DNA from: Isoptericola sp044389085
Lineage (GTDB): Bacteria > Actinomycetota > Actinomycetes > Actinomycetales > Cellulomonadaceae
Direction: 5' to 3'
DNA: 64,000 nt
Assembly (NCBI RefSeq): GCF_044389085.1
Contig: NZ_JBIRXP010000007.1
Coordinates: forward strand, 62,001 to 126,000
The notes below the pieces were generated by a model, which saw only the letters and a list, made by a program, of their open reading frames with translations, was not told the DNA's origin and did not search any database. Shown piece after piece: positions 1 to 8,553 of the stretch (position 1 is its first letter; every line of letters starts with the position of its first letter). The position numbers and the translations under genes are program-made.

Positions 1-436
1 CCCAGGTCAGCAGGTGCGGGTCGCCCGCGCGGTACGGACGACCGTCCGGCGCCTTGCCGCGCACCCGCTCGTGCACCGACCGGACCCGGTCCACGGCCGC
101 CTGCGCGTCGTCGGCCGTGCCGAACGTCGTCGTGGCGATGAACGTCGCCGTGCGCTCCAGGCGGCCCCACGGGTCACCGCGGTACCCCGAGTGGCCGGCC
201 ACCCCCGCCATCGCGAGCGGGTGCAGCGACTGCAGCAGCAGCGCCCGCAGGCCGCCCACGAACATCGACGCGTCGGCGTGCACCCGCCCGATCGGGCTGT
301 CGGGCGCGAACCACCGCGGCCCGGGCGTCAGGTGGATGCGGTCCCGGGACGCCTCCGCCTCCGGGCCCGCGACCTTCTCGAACAGCGCGTCGCCCAGCCG
401 CGCCCGCAGCCGCTCGACAGGGTTCGTCACCGTCAT
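1..436 (-). CDS. MpaB-like oxygenase (DUF2236), C-terminus cut by window edge
   Basis: The reverse strand reads open from an ATG at 436 to the window start without a stop, giving about 145 N-terminal residues. They include a Trp-Phe-Ala-Pro-Asp-Ser-Pro segment, an HPLAMAGVAGHS segment and the YRGDPWGRL segment, all typical of the DUF2236/oxygenase MpaB family, to which latex-clearing (Lcp-like) heme proteins are related. The family uses histidines to bind heme; the one in HPLAMAG is visible, and the rest lies outside the window. The gene begins 15 bp after the stop of the SnoaL-like gene and probably shares its transcript. The substrate cannot be told from this fragment. Confidence 0.8.
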   Translation of the reverse strand, partial: MTVTNPVERLRARLGDALFEKVAGPEAEASRDRIHLTPGPRWFAPDSPIGRVHADASMFVGGLRALLLQSLHPLAMAGVAGHSGYRGDPWGRLERTATFIATTTFGTADDAQAAVDRVRSVHERVRGKAPDGRPYRAGDPHLLTW

Positions 437-451
437 CCCGCCAGTATCCGC

Positions 452-835
452 TCACACGTCCATCGGCGTGAGCACGGCGATACGCCAGCCGTCGTCCGTG
501 CGCACCAGCTGGTACACGAACCGTTCGGTGCCCTCGCCCGGCCCGTCATGGCGCCAGGCCACGTCGGCCCAGACGCTGTGCGCCGTCGCCGCCACGACCC
601 GCAGGTCCGCGGTCATGTCGGCGACGCCGTCGTACTGGCTCCACGACGCGGCGAAGAACCGCTCCGTCTGTGCCCGGCTGGTCACCGGCAGGGACTGCCC
701 GGGAAACAGGATCAGCGCGGGTACCGCGTACAGGTCCGCGACGGCAGCCTCGTCCCGGTCGAGCAGCGCCCGCCGGTAGCGGTCGAAGAACTCGGTGGCC
801 ACGTCGTCCGGCGCGTCCGTGCGGTCGGTGGTCAT
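452..835 (-). CDS. SnoaL-like/NTF2-fold protein
   Basis: The protein has 127 residues, the usual size of a single NTF2-like (SnoaL/DUF4440) cone-shaped domain. It opens with a helix (ATEFFDRYRRALLDRD) followed by alternating strands and ends with the family's typical DDGWRIAVLTPMDV strand. An AAGGAGG ribosome site precedes the ATG at 835. Members act as small isomerases, polyketide cyclases or ligand-binding domains, and I cannot say which applies here. It is upstream of and co-directional with the MpaB-like oxygenase gene, so the two may work on the same compound. No signal peptide is visible, so a cytosolic location is expected. Confidence 0.8.
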   Translation of the reverse strand: MTTDRTDAPDDVATEFFDRYRRALLDRDEAAVADLYAVPALILFPGQSLPVTSRAQTERFFAASWSQYDGVADMTADLRVVAATAHSVWADVAWRHDGPGEGTERFVYQLVRTDDGWRIAVLTPMDV

Positions 836-860
836 GGCGTCCGCCTCCTTGCGGGTCGTG

Positions 861-876
861 GGTCGACAGGTCGACC
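861..876. promoter_or_regulatory. Inverted repeat before the SnoaL-like gene
   Basis: GGTCGAC and GTCGACC are separated by two bases, 26 bp upstream of the start at 835. The position and symmetry suit a repressor operator, but no regulator gene is adjacent, so the role is inference. Confidence 0.35.
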
Positions 877-898
877 GTACGCGCGGCCGCGGACACGT

Positions 899-945
899 GT
901 CCCTGCCCGCCGGCCGTCGGGGAGTGACGGTCGACGGGCAGGGAC
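899..945 (-). terminator. Hairpin downstream of the DUF4352 gene
   Basis: GTCCCTGCCCG at 899-909 pairs exactly with CGGGCAGGGAC at 935-945, with a further CCGTC/GACGG pair inside. It starts 20 bp after the stop of the gene ending at 965. No U-tract follows, as is usual in high-GC actinobacteria. Confidence 0.6.
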
Positions 946-964
946 GGTCATGGCGTCGCGGGCG

Positions 965-1798
965 TCACTTCACCGCGACCTCGACACCGCCGGAGAACAT
1001 CGAGTCGTGCAGCTCGAGGGTCTCCGGGGTGGCCTTCTCGGGGATGTCGAAGACGACGACCCCGTCGACCGTGTTCCCGGGGTTGATCTCGTTGAGGAAC
1101 GAGTTGGACTCGTCGAGGTAGATGGCGGCCTCGGAGTCCGCCGAGTGCGTGCGCCCCTCCGTGTCGACGAGGCTCTGGCTGCTGCCGTCGAAGTACTGCG
1201 CCTCGTCGCCGATGTTCTCCACCGTCATGTGGACGAGCACGAACTGGCCCTGGGCCTTCTCGCTCAGGAACTCGTCGCCGACCTCCTGCACGCCGTCCTC
1301 GAGCTTCGTCACGGTGAACTCGAACTTGCCGTCGCGGACCTTGTCGCCGACGGCGGGCAGCGTGTCGGCCTTCTCCTCCTTCGCGGGCTTCTCGGTGTTC
1401 TCGGTCTTCGTGCCCTCGGCGGGCTTGTCCGCGGCCTCGTCCGTCGCCGCCTCCGCCTGCTGCGCCGTGGTGGCGTCGACATCGGCGGTGCCGTCGCCGC
1501 CGCCCCCGCCGCTCGTGCTCGCGATGATGACGACGAGGGCCACGGCCGCGCCGAGCCCGGTGAGCACCTTGTGACGGGCGAACCAGTTCTTGCGCTTCTC
1601 CGGCGCCGGCGGCATCTGCGGCTGCTGCGACCAGCCCTGCGGCGCGCCATAGGGCGCCTGCTGGCCGGGCTGCGGCTGCCCGTACGGCTGCTGCGGGTAC
1701 TGCTCCTGGGAGTACTGCTGCTGGGGGTACTGCTGCGGCTGCTGGCCGGGCTGCGGCGGCACGGGCTGCTGGGACGGGTCGGGGTGAGGCGTGGACAT
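965..1798 (-). CDS. Membrane-anchored DUF4352 protein with Gln/Pro-rich cytoplasmic tail
   Basis: The 277-residue protein starts at an ATG preceded by AGGAG. Residues 1-65 are rich in Gln, Pro and Tyr and hold repeated QQ-P/Y units. One transmembrane segment follows (roughly 75-95, VLTGLGAAVALVVIIAS), then a Gly run and an Ala/Glu/Thr-rich linker. The last 120 residues are a DUF4352 (telokin-like, immunoglobulin-like) domain, with the typical GQFVLVHMTVENIGDEAQYF and GVVVFDIPE strands. Such proteins are usually single-pass or lipid-anchored surface proteins with an extracytoplasmic beta-sandwich. The function is unknown. The Pro/Gln/Tyr tail resembles that of the divergent histidine kinase beginning at 1991, which suggests a shared polar or assembly location, but this is only inference. 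Confidence 0.85.
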   Translation of the reverse strand: MSTPHPDPSQQPVPPQPGQQPQQYPQQQYSQEQYPQQPYGQPQPGQQAPYGAPQGWSQQPQMPPAPEKRKNWFARHKVLTGLGAAVALVVIIASTSGGGGGDGTADVDATTAQQAEAATDEAADKPAEGTKTENTEKPAKEEKADTLPAVGDKVRDGKFEFTVTKLEDGVQEVGDEFLSEKAQGQFVLVHMTVENIGDEAQYFDGSSQSLVDTEGRTHSADSEAAIYLDESNSFLNEINPGNTVDGVVVFDIPEKATPETLELHDSMFSGGVEVAVK

Positions 1799-1990
1799 GG
1801 GGACTCCTGAGGGGTGCGGTGCCACGAGGGCCGGGGCGTCGATCGGAACGGCACGATCGTCCGGCGCGGCACACCCCCGGCGGATCCCCTTCGCGGCTCG
1901 GGAGGCCCAGCCGAAAGGTGGACGTCGTTCACCCGCCGTCGAGCCGATCGGGGGACGGCGGCCGGCCGACGACCGCCGTACGCTGCCCGC

Positions 1991-3550
1991 ATGAATCCGC
2001 CGCCGAACCCCGCCGACCCGTACGGCCGCCCGCCGTCGGGCGGCCCCGGCGGCCAGGTGCCAGGCGCCCCCACCCCGCCGGCGCCGCCCTACGCCCAGCC
2101 CTCGCCCGGGGCGACGCCCTACGGGACGCCACCGCCGGGAGGTTCTCCGGCATCGCCCTACGGGCCCCCGGTATCGCCCTACGGTCCTCCGGCACCGCCC
2201 TACGGGCCTCCGGCGCCGACCGGGGTCGCGCAGCCCTACCGGCCGTCCGGCCCCGCCCCGGCCGCGGCGACGGGACGCCCCTCGCCCGGCCGACGGTTCT
2301 GGCGCGTGGCGGGCACGATCGGCGCCATGGCCGTGGCGTGGTTCTGCGCGCTGGTCGGCATCGCCTTCGCCGCGCCGGTGGACCAGTTCGGTGGCGACGA
2401 CCTCGCCCTGTCGATGCTGTGGTTCGTCGTCTCGCTCGGGGTCGGTGCCGCGATGTGGTGGCGGATGTCGCACCCGGTGCTCGTCTGCCTCGCGACCGCC
2501 GCGGTCGGCGTCGTCGGGCCGCTCGGCGCCGTCGCGCCGCTCATCGCGCTCCCGTGGGTGATCGCGCGGACCGACCTGCGACGCAGCCTGTGGTGCGGCG
2601 GCGCGACGGCCCTCGCTCTCGTCGTCACCTTCTGGCGCGACGCCACCGTCACGCCGCAGGCGGTCTTCTCGGTGGCGCTCGAGAACGGCATCGTCTCGTA
2701 CATGTCCCCCGTGGGGTACACGGTCCTGGGGGTGCTCGGCCTCGCCGTCTCCGTCGGCGCCGGGCTCCTGCGACGGCTCGTGAGCGCCAACGCCGACGCG
2801 GACGCCGCACGCCAGGTCGCGCAGCGGGCCGACGTCGCCGCCCAGGAGGCACGCCGGCAGGCCACCGCCGAGGCGCGGCGCGCCGCGGACCTCCGGGCCG
2901 AGTCCGAGGCGTTGCGCACCGAGCTCACCCGGCAGGAGGAGCGCGACCTCATCGCCCGCGAGATGCACGACACCGTGGCGCACCAGCTTTCCCTGGTCTC
3001 CCTGGAGGCCGCGTCGCTCGAGGTGTCGTCCGAGGACCCGGGCGTCGGCGACGCGGCACGGTCCATGCGCTCGTCGGCACATCGCGCCCTGGAGGAGATG
3101 CGCACCCTCATCAAGTCGCTGCGCGACGGCGCGGAGGAGTACTCCGGCGCCGCGCCCTCCCTCGCCGACCTGGCCGACCTGCTCGACGGCGCGCGGGAGC
3201 GCGGCGTCGACGTCACCGCCACCGTGTTCGTCACCGACGCCGACGCCGCACCTCCCGGCCTCACCCGCGCCGTCTACCGCGTGGTGCAGGAGTCGTTGAC
3301 GAACGCCGCGAAGCACGCGCCCGGCACGCGCGTGGACGTCAGCGTGCGTGCCCGCCCCGGCGCCGGGATGGACGTCGTCGTGCGCAACGACGCCGCTGCC
3401 GCGGGCGTCGGCGTCCCCGGCGGGGGCGTCGGCATCCCCGGGATGCGGGAACGGTGCGAGGCCCTCGGGGGCTCGTTCGACGCCGGCCCGACCGACGACG
3501 GCGGGTTCCGGGTGCGGGCACACCTGCCGTGGGTCGCCGCCGAGGACTGA
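1991..3550 (+). CDS. Sensor histidine kinase, HPK7 (NarL-partner) type
   Basis: A 519-residue sensor kinase. Residues 1-100 are Pro/Gly/Tyr-rich with repeated SPYGPP-like units. Several hydrophobic helices follow (about 105-255), then an Ala/Arg-rich coiled coil. The HisKA_3 dimerisation domain has the phosphoacceptor in EMHDTVAHQ (His about 326). The HATPase domain shows NAAKHAP (N-box, about 438) and GIPGMRERCEALGG (G-box). The ATG at 1991 is chosen because the reading frame upstream has no family similarity. With almost no extracytoplasmic loop, it probably senses membrane or cytoplasmic conditions. Its partner response regulator starts 56 bp downstream. The signal is unknown. Confidence 0.92.
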   Translation: MNPPPNPADPYGRPPSGGPGGQVPGAPTPPAPPYAQPSPGATPYGTPPPGGSPASPYGPPVSPYGPPAPPYGPPAPTGVAQPYRPSGPAPAAATGRPSPGRRFWRVAGTIGAMAVAWFCALVGIAFAAPVDQFGGDDLALSMLWFVVSLGVGAAMWWRMSHPVLVCLATAAVGVVGPLGAVAPLIALPWVIARTDLRRSLWCGGATALALVVTFWRDATVTPQAVFSVALENGIVSYMSPVGYTVLGVLGLAVSVGAGLLRRLVSANADADAARQVAQRADVAAQEARRQATAEARRAADLRAESEALRTELTRQEERDLIAREMHDTVAHQLSLVSLEAASLEVSSEDPGVGDAARSMRSSAHRALEEMRTLIKSLRDGAEEYSGAAPSLADLADLLDGARERGVDVTATVFVTDADAAPPGLTRAVYRVVQESLTNAAKHAPGTRVDVSVRARPGAGMDVVVRNDAAAAGVGVPGGGVGIPGMRERCEALGGSFDAGPTDDGGFRVRAHLPWVAAED

Positions 3551-3606
3551 CCCGGTCTCCCCTCGCGGGCTGCCCGGGCGTCCCCGGCAGTGGCTAGGGT
3601 CGGCGT

Positions 3607-4245
3607 GTGGTCAGGGTGATGGTCGTCGACGACGACGCGATGGTGCGCGGGTTCCTGCGGACCATCCTCACGAAGAGCGGCCTCGACGTCGTCGCCGAGG
3701 CCGCCGACGGCGACGAGGTCGTCACCGCCGTGCAGGCCCACCACCCGGACGTCGTCCTCATGGACCTCCGGATGGGCCGGATGGACGGGATCCGCGCCAC
3801 CGCGGCCGTCGTCGCGCTACCGTCCGCGCCCGGCGTGATCGCCATGACGTCGTTCGACACCGAGTCGGCGATCCTGGACGCCGTCCACGCCGGAGCCGCG
3901 GGCTTCCTCGCGAAGGACTCCGGCCCGGACGAGCTGGTCGCCGCGGTCCGCTCCGTCGCCGCGGGCGAGGGCGCACTGTCCCCGCGGGCCGCGCGCGTCG
4001 TCATGGAGCAGGTGGGCTCCAGACCGGCCGCCCGAGGCCAGCGCGAGGCGCGCGAGCTGCTCGCGCAGCTCACCGAGCGGGAGATGGAGATCGCGGGCGC
4101 CGTCGCCGAAGGACTGACGAACGCCCAGATCGCGGAGCGGCTCTTCCTGGGCGAGGCGACCGTCAAGACCCACCTGGCCCGCGCCACCACCCGGCTCGGC
4201 GTGAACCGCGTGCAGCTCGCGCTGCTCGTGGACCGGGCGGGGTGA
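3607..4245 (+). CDS. NarL/FixJ-family response regulator
   Basis: A 212-residue two-domain regulator. The receiver domain holds the acidic pair VDDDA at residues 6-10, the phosphoacceptor Asp at about 53 in VLMDLRMG, the conserved Thr/Ser region (AMTSFD) and the Lys in FLAKDS. The C-terminal LuxR-type helix-turn-helix reads LTEREMEIAGAVAEGLTNAQIAERLFL and ends with the VKTHLARATTRLGV recognition region. The gene follows the histidine kinase at 1991-3550 in the same direction and is surely its partner. The start is a GTG, read as Met-Val-Arg-Val-Met; an ATG four codons later is possible. Targets are not evident, though the neighbouring DUF4352 gene is a candidate. Confidence 0.93.
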   Translation: MVRVMVVDDDAMVRGFLRTILTKSGLDVVAEAADGDEVVTAVQAHHPDVVLMDLRMGRMDGIRATAAVVALPSAPGVIAMTSFDTESAILDAVHAGAAGFLAKDSGPDELVAAVRSVAAGEGALSPRAARVVMEQVGSRPAARGQREARELLAQLTEREMEIAGAVAEGLTNAQIAERLFLGEATVKTHLARATTRLGVNRVQLALLVDRAG

Positions 4246-4317
4246 ATTCCTCCGCCACCAGGAGAGTTGCTCCCACGAACCCTTGCGGCGGAGGCGGCGC
4301 GATGGTGAGCTCCTCAG

Positions 4318-5226
4318 GTGGAGTCGGCGGTCGAGGCGGAGCTGCGCAGGCAGATCATGGCGTGGGTCGGCGAGCGGGCGGAGGCCAACGGCGGCTTCCT
4401 GCGGCGCGACGAGCTGCTCAGCTTCCGCCTCGGCGGCGAGAAGCTGCCCGTCATCGACTACTCGCGCGGCATCCGTAACCCGGCGTCCTTCGACTCGACG
4501 CTCTCGATCGTCAGCGCCGCCGACGGCCCCTACGACGACACCGAGTCCGAGGACGGGCTGCTGCACTACGCGTACCGCAAGGGCGACCCGTGGTCCGGCG
4601 ACAACCGCAAGCTCCGGCACGCGATGGAGACGGGGATGCCGCTCATCCTGTTCCGCAAGGAGATCGCGAACGTCTACACGCCCGTGTTCCCCGTGTACGT
4701 CGTGGACGACGAGCCGCAGAACCGGCAGTTCCTCATCGCCTTGGACGAGGCGTTCCGGTTCATCCACGACCCCGCGCACCTGAGCGAGCCACAGCGGGAG
4801 TACGCACGCCGTCTCGCGAAGCAGCGGCTGCACCAGCCGGCATTCCGCACCCGCGTGCTCGTCGCGTACGAGACCCGGTGCGCGATCTGCGAGCTCAAGC
4901 ACGGGTCCCTGCTCGACGCCGCCCACATCGTGCCGGACGGGCACGAGCTCGGCGCCCCGACGGTCAACAACGGCCTTGCCCTGTGCAAGATCCACCACGC
5001 CGCCTACGACCAGAACATGCTCGGTGTGACGCCCGACCACGAGGTCCGCATCGCGCTACGCCTGCTCGAGGAGATCGACGGGCCGATGCTCAAGCACGGC
5101 CTGCAGGAGATGCACGGGCGGCAGCTGACCCTGCCGAAACGGCGAGCGGACCGTCCTGACCGCGACCACCTGGCGTGGCGCTACGAGCTCTTCCGTGCCG
5201 TGGCGCCGGCGGAGGCGTCGAGGTAG
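4318..5226 (+). CDS. HNH endonuclease, possible modification-dependent restriction enzyme
   Basis: The 302-residue protein has an HNH_2-type nuclease domain at about 175-245: a Cys pair in ETRCAICELK, the histidine in LLDAAHIVPDG, an Asn in NNGLALCKIHH and the final His-His pair. The first 150 residues contain RGIRNPASF, HYAYRKGDPWSGDNRKL and TPVFPVYVV segments like those in SRA/YDG-like modules of HNH restriction proteins, so it may cut modified DNA (type IV style). That part is inference. No methyltransferase gene lies beside it, which fits a modification-dependent enzyme. The GTG start has an in-frame stop 12 bp upstream and lacks a clear ribosome site; an ATG at 4357 is an alternative. 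Its end overlaps the convergent flavin enzyme gene by 46 bp. Confidence 0.82.
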   Translation: MESAVEAELRRQIMAWVGERAEANGGFLRRDELLSFRLGGEKLPVIDYSRGIRNPASFDSTLSIVSAADGPYDDTESEDGLLHYAYRKGDPWSGDNRKLRHAMETGMPLILFRKEIANVYTPVFPVYVVDDEPQNRQFLIALDEAFRFIHDPAHLSEPQREYARRLAKQRLHQPAFRTRVLVAYETRCAICELKHGSLLDAAHIVPDGHELGAPTVNNGLALCKIHHAAYDQNMLGVTPDHEVRIALRLLEEIDGPMLKHGLQEMHGRQLTLPKRRADRPDRDHLAWRYELFRAVAPAEASR

Positions 5227-6293
5227 CGCACGATCCGGTGCACGGCGTCGCGACCGGCGCGGTTGGCGCCGATGGTGGAGGCGGACGGCCCGTAACCGAT
5301 GAGGTGCACCCGCGGCTCGCCGTCCACCTGCGTGCCGTCCATGCGGATGCCGCCGCCGGCGGTGCGCAGGTGCAGCGGCCGCAGGTGGTCGAGCGCGGCG
5401 CGGAAGCCGGTGTTCCAGAAGATGACGTCGACGGGGAGGGTCTCACCGTCGGGCGTGACGACGCCGTCAGGGACGATGCGGGTGAACATGGGTCGGCGGT
5501 CGAGCACCCCGCGCGCCTCTGCGGCCAGCAGCGTCGGGGTACGGATCAGGCCGGTCACCGACACGACGCTCAACGGCGGCAGCCCGTCGCGCACCCGGTC
5601 GGCGACCCTCGCGACGGCGCGCGACCCGTCCTCGGGCTCGAAGGTGTCGCGCCACTCCGGCTCGCGCCGCGTGAACCAGAAGGTCTGCGCCACGTGCGAG
5701 ACCTCCTCCAGCAGCTGCACGGCCGAGATCCCGCCGCCGACGACGGCGACACGCTGGCCCGCGAAGTCCTCCGCCCGCACGTAGTCGGCCGTGTGCAGCT
5801 GACGTCCGCGGAACGTCTCCTGCCCCGGGTACGCCGGCCAGAACGGCTTCGACCACGTACCCGTCGCGTTGACGAGAGCCCGCGCGACGACGGTGCCCGT
5901 CCGGCCGCCGCCCTCCCACCGGACGAGGAGCCCGCCGTCGTCCGCCGGCTCGACGCGACGCACCCGCACGGGGCGCACGACGGCAAGGCCGAGCTCGCGC
6001 TCGTAGTCGCCGAAGTACGCGGGCAGCACGTCGACGCTCGCCGCCTCCGGCTCCACGTCGGGCTGCTCGATACCGGGCAGGTCGTGGATGCCGTTCACGG
6101 TGCTCATCCGCAGCGAGCGCCAGCGGTGCCGCCACGCTCCCCCGGGCCCCTCCTCGGCGTCGAGGACCACGTACGTGCGGGCGCCGGAGGACGCGTCGGC
6201 AGCGGGCACGAAGCCACGCCGTCGCAGGTGGTAGGCCGCGGACAGACCTGCCTGGCCCGCCCCGACCACGACGACGTCCGCCGCCTGCGGCAT
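5181..6293 (-). CDS. Flavin-containing monooxygenase (FMO/BVMO-like)
   Basis: The 370-residue enzyme has two Rossmann motifs: GAGQAGLSAAYHL near the N-terminus for FAD and GGGISAVQLL near residue 175 for NADPH. Between them are GPGGAWRHRW and NATGTWSKP, and GYGPSAST follows near the end. It resembles the CzcO-type putative flavoprotein monooxygenases that oxidise small lipophilic or sulfur/nitrogen compounds. I chose the ATG at 6293, preceded by GAGG, over the in-frame GTG at 6311. The 3' end runs 46 bp into the convergent HNH gene. It is divergent from the hypothetical gene at 6433. The substrate is unknown. Confidence 0.85.
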   Translation of the reverse strand: MPQAADVVVVGAGQAGLSAAYHLRRRGFVPAADASSGARTYVVLDAEEGPGGAWRHRWRSLRMSTVNGIHDLPGIEQPDVEPEAASVDVLPAYFGDYERELGLAVVRPVRVRRVEPADDGGLLVRWEGGGRTGTVVARALVNATGTWSKPFWPAYPGQETFRGRQLHTADYVRAEDFAGQRVAVVGGGISAVQLLEEVSHVAQTFWFTRREPEWRDTFEPEDGSRAVARVADRVRDGLPPLSVVSVTGLIRTPTLLAAEARGVLDRRPMFTRIVPDGVVTPDGETLPVDVIFWNTGFRAALDHLRPLHLRTAGGGIRMDGTQVDGEPRVHLIGYGPSASTIGANRAGRDAVHRIVRYLDASAGATARKSS

Positions 6294-6432
6294 GGCCTCG
6301 ATCGTCGTCACGCCTGGGGAACGTGCCGCGCGTGGACAGGATTCCGGCGCCTCGGTGTGGCCCCGAGCACCCTCGATGTCGCCGGGCAGGTCTGCTTTCC
6401 GGCGCAGCTCGACACGACCCCGGGAGCCCCCC

Positions 6433-7248
6433 ATGCCGCGAGTGCGACGCCTCGACGTCTTCGTCCCCGACCACGACCCGGCCCGCTGCGCGTTCGCGGG
6501 TGCGGCCGCGCCGGTCGTCGGCGCCTACGAGCGCGCACTCGGGGAGCTCGGTCTCGTCGGCCCCGCGTCGTCGGTCATGCTGGTGGCGCAGAGGCCGGAT
6601 CCGGGCCAGAACGGCGTCCTCGTCCTGGTCGACTGCGACCGCCCCGACTCCTCCGAGTCGGTGCGGGTCCGCGTGCCCGACGACGTCGCTGACGCGGCGC
6701 CACCGGAGGTCGCGCGCCTCGTCGCGGACGTGCTCGACGGGGCGCTCGCGCGGCTCGCGGTGGCGCGAAGGTGGGACGGCGCGACACTCTCCGCCGCGCT
6801 GACCAGCGCTCGGGCCCGGTCCGTCGAGGGGACAGCCCCGGCACCACGCTGGACGGTCCGCACCGAGGGCCGCGGGGTCACGGCGCCCGAGCAACCCCAC
6901 GAGCTCACGGTTGTCGGGGGCGGTCCCGCCAACGGCGCCCCGCGGGCCTACGACCGTGAGCTGCAGCGCCTGCTCGACCGGTTCTCCGACGACGGGATGC
7001 AGGCCTGGTGGTCAGGCTCGCCGGTGCGGATCGGCGACGTCTGGTACTGGTTCGACGCCCCGCGCCCCGGCGTGCGCATCACCGTCACGAGGCGCGTCAC
7101 CGCCGCCATCCACCGGCCTGTCAGGACGATCCGGGAGGCCGACCCCGTGGCGTTGGCCCGCGCCGACGTCCGCGCACTGCTCGAGCGGCTGGCGACCCGA
7201 CTCGATCTGCCGCCGGCACCGCTGCTCGATGCCGAGGGCCTCCGGTGA
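6433..7248 (+). CDS. Conserved-looking hypothetical protein
   Basis: A 271-residue protein that I do not recognise. It starts at an ATG preceded by GGGAG at six bases. No signal peptide or transmembrane helix is visible; it is acidic with Arg-rich stretches and a Trp-rich patch (MQAWWSG, DVWYWFDAP) in the C-terminal half. The third-codon-position composition matches that of its neighbours, supporting it as a real gene. It lies 55 bp before the flavin hydroxylase gene and may be cotranscribed with it. The late strands (IGDVWYWFDAPRPGVRITVTR) suggest a beta-sheet ligand-binding fold, but this is only an impression. Confidence 0.65.
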   Translation: MPRVRRLDVFVPDHDPARCAFAGAAAPVVGAYERALGELGLVGPASSVMLVAQRPDPGQNGVLVLVDCDRPDSSESVRVRVPDDVADAAPPEVARLVADVLDGALARLAVARRWDGATLSAALTSARARSVEGTAPAPRWTVRTEGRGVTAPEQPHELTVVGGGPANGAPRAYDRELQRLLDRFSDDGMQAWWSGSPVRIGDVWYWFDAPRPGVRITVTRRVTAAIHRPVRTIREADPVALARADVRALLERLATRLDLPPAPLLDAEGLR

Positions 7249-7303
7249 CGAGGGTCGCCGGAGCGGACGCGACGGGCGCGCCCCTGGCCTACCGTCAGGG
7301 ACC

Positions 7304-8488
7304 ATGACCCCCACGGCGGACGGGACCCCCACGGCGACGGTGATCGGCGGCGGGATCGGCGGCCTGGCGTCGGGCGTGGCGCTCGCGCGCCACGGCTGGG
7401 ACGTCACGGTCATCGAGCGCGCGACGTCTCTGGACCCGGTAGGCGCAGGGATCGTCGTCGCGCCGAACGCGGTGCGGTCGCTCGACGCGCTGGGGGTCGG
7501 CGACGCGACACGCGACCTGGCCGCCCTGCAGGGCGAGTTCGGACTGCGCCGTCCCGACGGCACATGGCTGGTCCGCGGCCGCGCGGAGGGCGCCGAGTCG
7601 GTCTTCGGCGACCGCACCCTGATGCTGCACCGCGCGCAGCTGGTGGGGCTGCTCGCGGAGGCGCTGCCGGACGGTGCGCTGCGGCTCGGGGCGTCCGCCG
7701 TCGTCGTCGACCCGGGGACGACGACGCGACCGGCGCGCGTCGCCGTCACCGACGACACGGGCACGACGGTGGACGTCGACGCGGACCTCGTCGTCGCGGC
7801 CGACGGCATCGACTCCGCGACGCGGACCCGCTGGTGGCCGAGCGCCCCCGCCCCGGTGTCCGGCGGGTCGACGGCGTGGCGGTTCGTGACGCCGTCGGTG
7901 CCGGGCGTCGTCGGCTCCGAGATCTGGGGCCGCGGGATCGTCGCCGGGGTCATGCCGCTGGCCGACGGACGCGTCTACATGTACGTCTCGGTCGCCGACG
8001 GCGTCGGCGTTCCCCGCGACCTCGACGAGCTGCGCGACCGCCTCGCCGGCTGGCACGAGCCGGTCCCCGCCCTGCTCGCGTCCGTCGACGACGCCGGGGC
8101 GCTGCGGCACGAGCTGCGGCACCTGCCCGTCCCTCCCGCGTCGCTCGCGGCCGGCCGGGTGGTGCTCGTCGGCGACGCCGCGCACGCGATGCTGCCCAAC
8201 CTCGGACAGGGCGGGTGCCAGGCGCTCGAGGACGCGGTGGTGCTCGGCGCACGCGTCCGCCTGGACGACGCCGTCGCCGACGCGCTGCAGCGGTGGTCCG
8301 CCGAGCGGCGGCCGCGCGTGGCGAAGGTGATGCGGATGTCGGCCCGGGTCTCCGGCCCGACGCTGTGGACGTCGCCCGCCGCCACCGCCGTGCGCGACGC
8401 CGGGATGCGCACCGTCGGCCGCTGGACGGAGGCGCTGGGTGCCCGCGCCCTCCGCCCTGTGATGTCGTGGCGCCCGCCGGAGGGGTGA
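7304..8488 (+). CDS. FAD-dependent aromatic hydroxylase-like monooxygenase (PHBH/UbiH family)
   Basis: The 394-residue enzyme has the class A flavoprotein monooxygenase signature: GGGIGGLASGVALARHGWDVTVIER (the first GxGxxG), a DG motif in VVAADGIDSATR, and GDAAHAMLPNLGQGGCQALEDA, the second FAD/NAD contact. It resembles 6-hydroxynicotinate, salicylate or kynurenine 3-monooxygenases, which use NAD(P)H and O2 to hydroxylate a ring. The substrate cannot be told. The start is the ATG at 7304; the frame upstream overlaps the preceding gene and is not homologous. Its 3' end lies 18 bp before the IS30 left end, so the insertion did not break it. Confidence 0.87.
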   Translation: MTPTADGTPTATVIGGGIGGLASGVALARHGWDVTVIERATSLDPVGAGIVVAPNAVRSLDALGVGDATRDLAALQGEFGLRRPDGTWLVRGRAEGAESVFGDRTLMLHRAQLVGLLAEALPDGALRLGASAVVVDPGTTTRPARVAVTDDTGTTVDVDADLVVAADGIDSATRTRWWPSAPAPVSGGSTAWRFVTPSVPGVVGSEIWGRGIVAGVMPLADGRVYMYVSVADGVGVPRDLDELRDRLAGWHEPVPALLASVDDAGALRHELRHLPVPPASLAAGRVVLVGDAAHAMLPNLGQGGCQALEDAVVLGARVRLDDAVADALQRWSAERRPRVAKVMRMSARVSGPTLWTSPAATAVRDAGMRTVGRWTEALGARALRPVMSWRPPEG

Positions 8489-8506
8489 GCGCCGACCGAC
8501 GTAGTA

Positions 8507-8553
8507 CCTGGTGACGGTTCTGCGTGGCGGTTTCAGAGGACTAGCGCAACACC
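8507..8553. repeat. IS30 left terminal inverted repeat
   Basis: The 47 bp run from CCTGGTGACGGTT to GCGCAACACC. They match the complement of 9819-9866 with a few mismatches and one indel. The transposase stop codon at 8533 lies inside the repeat. Confidence 0.85.

Noticed and set aside
14..1810. Open frame of 598 codons on the plus strand
   Set aside because: It runs antisense to the DUF4352 and SnoaL-like genes, is very Arg-rich and shows no family motif; it is a shadow of high-GC coding on the other strand.
965..3523. DUF4352 gene extended to 852 residues
   Set aside because: The upstream part lies antisense to a histidine kinase. The ATG at 1798 with AGGAG gives a normal protein.
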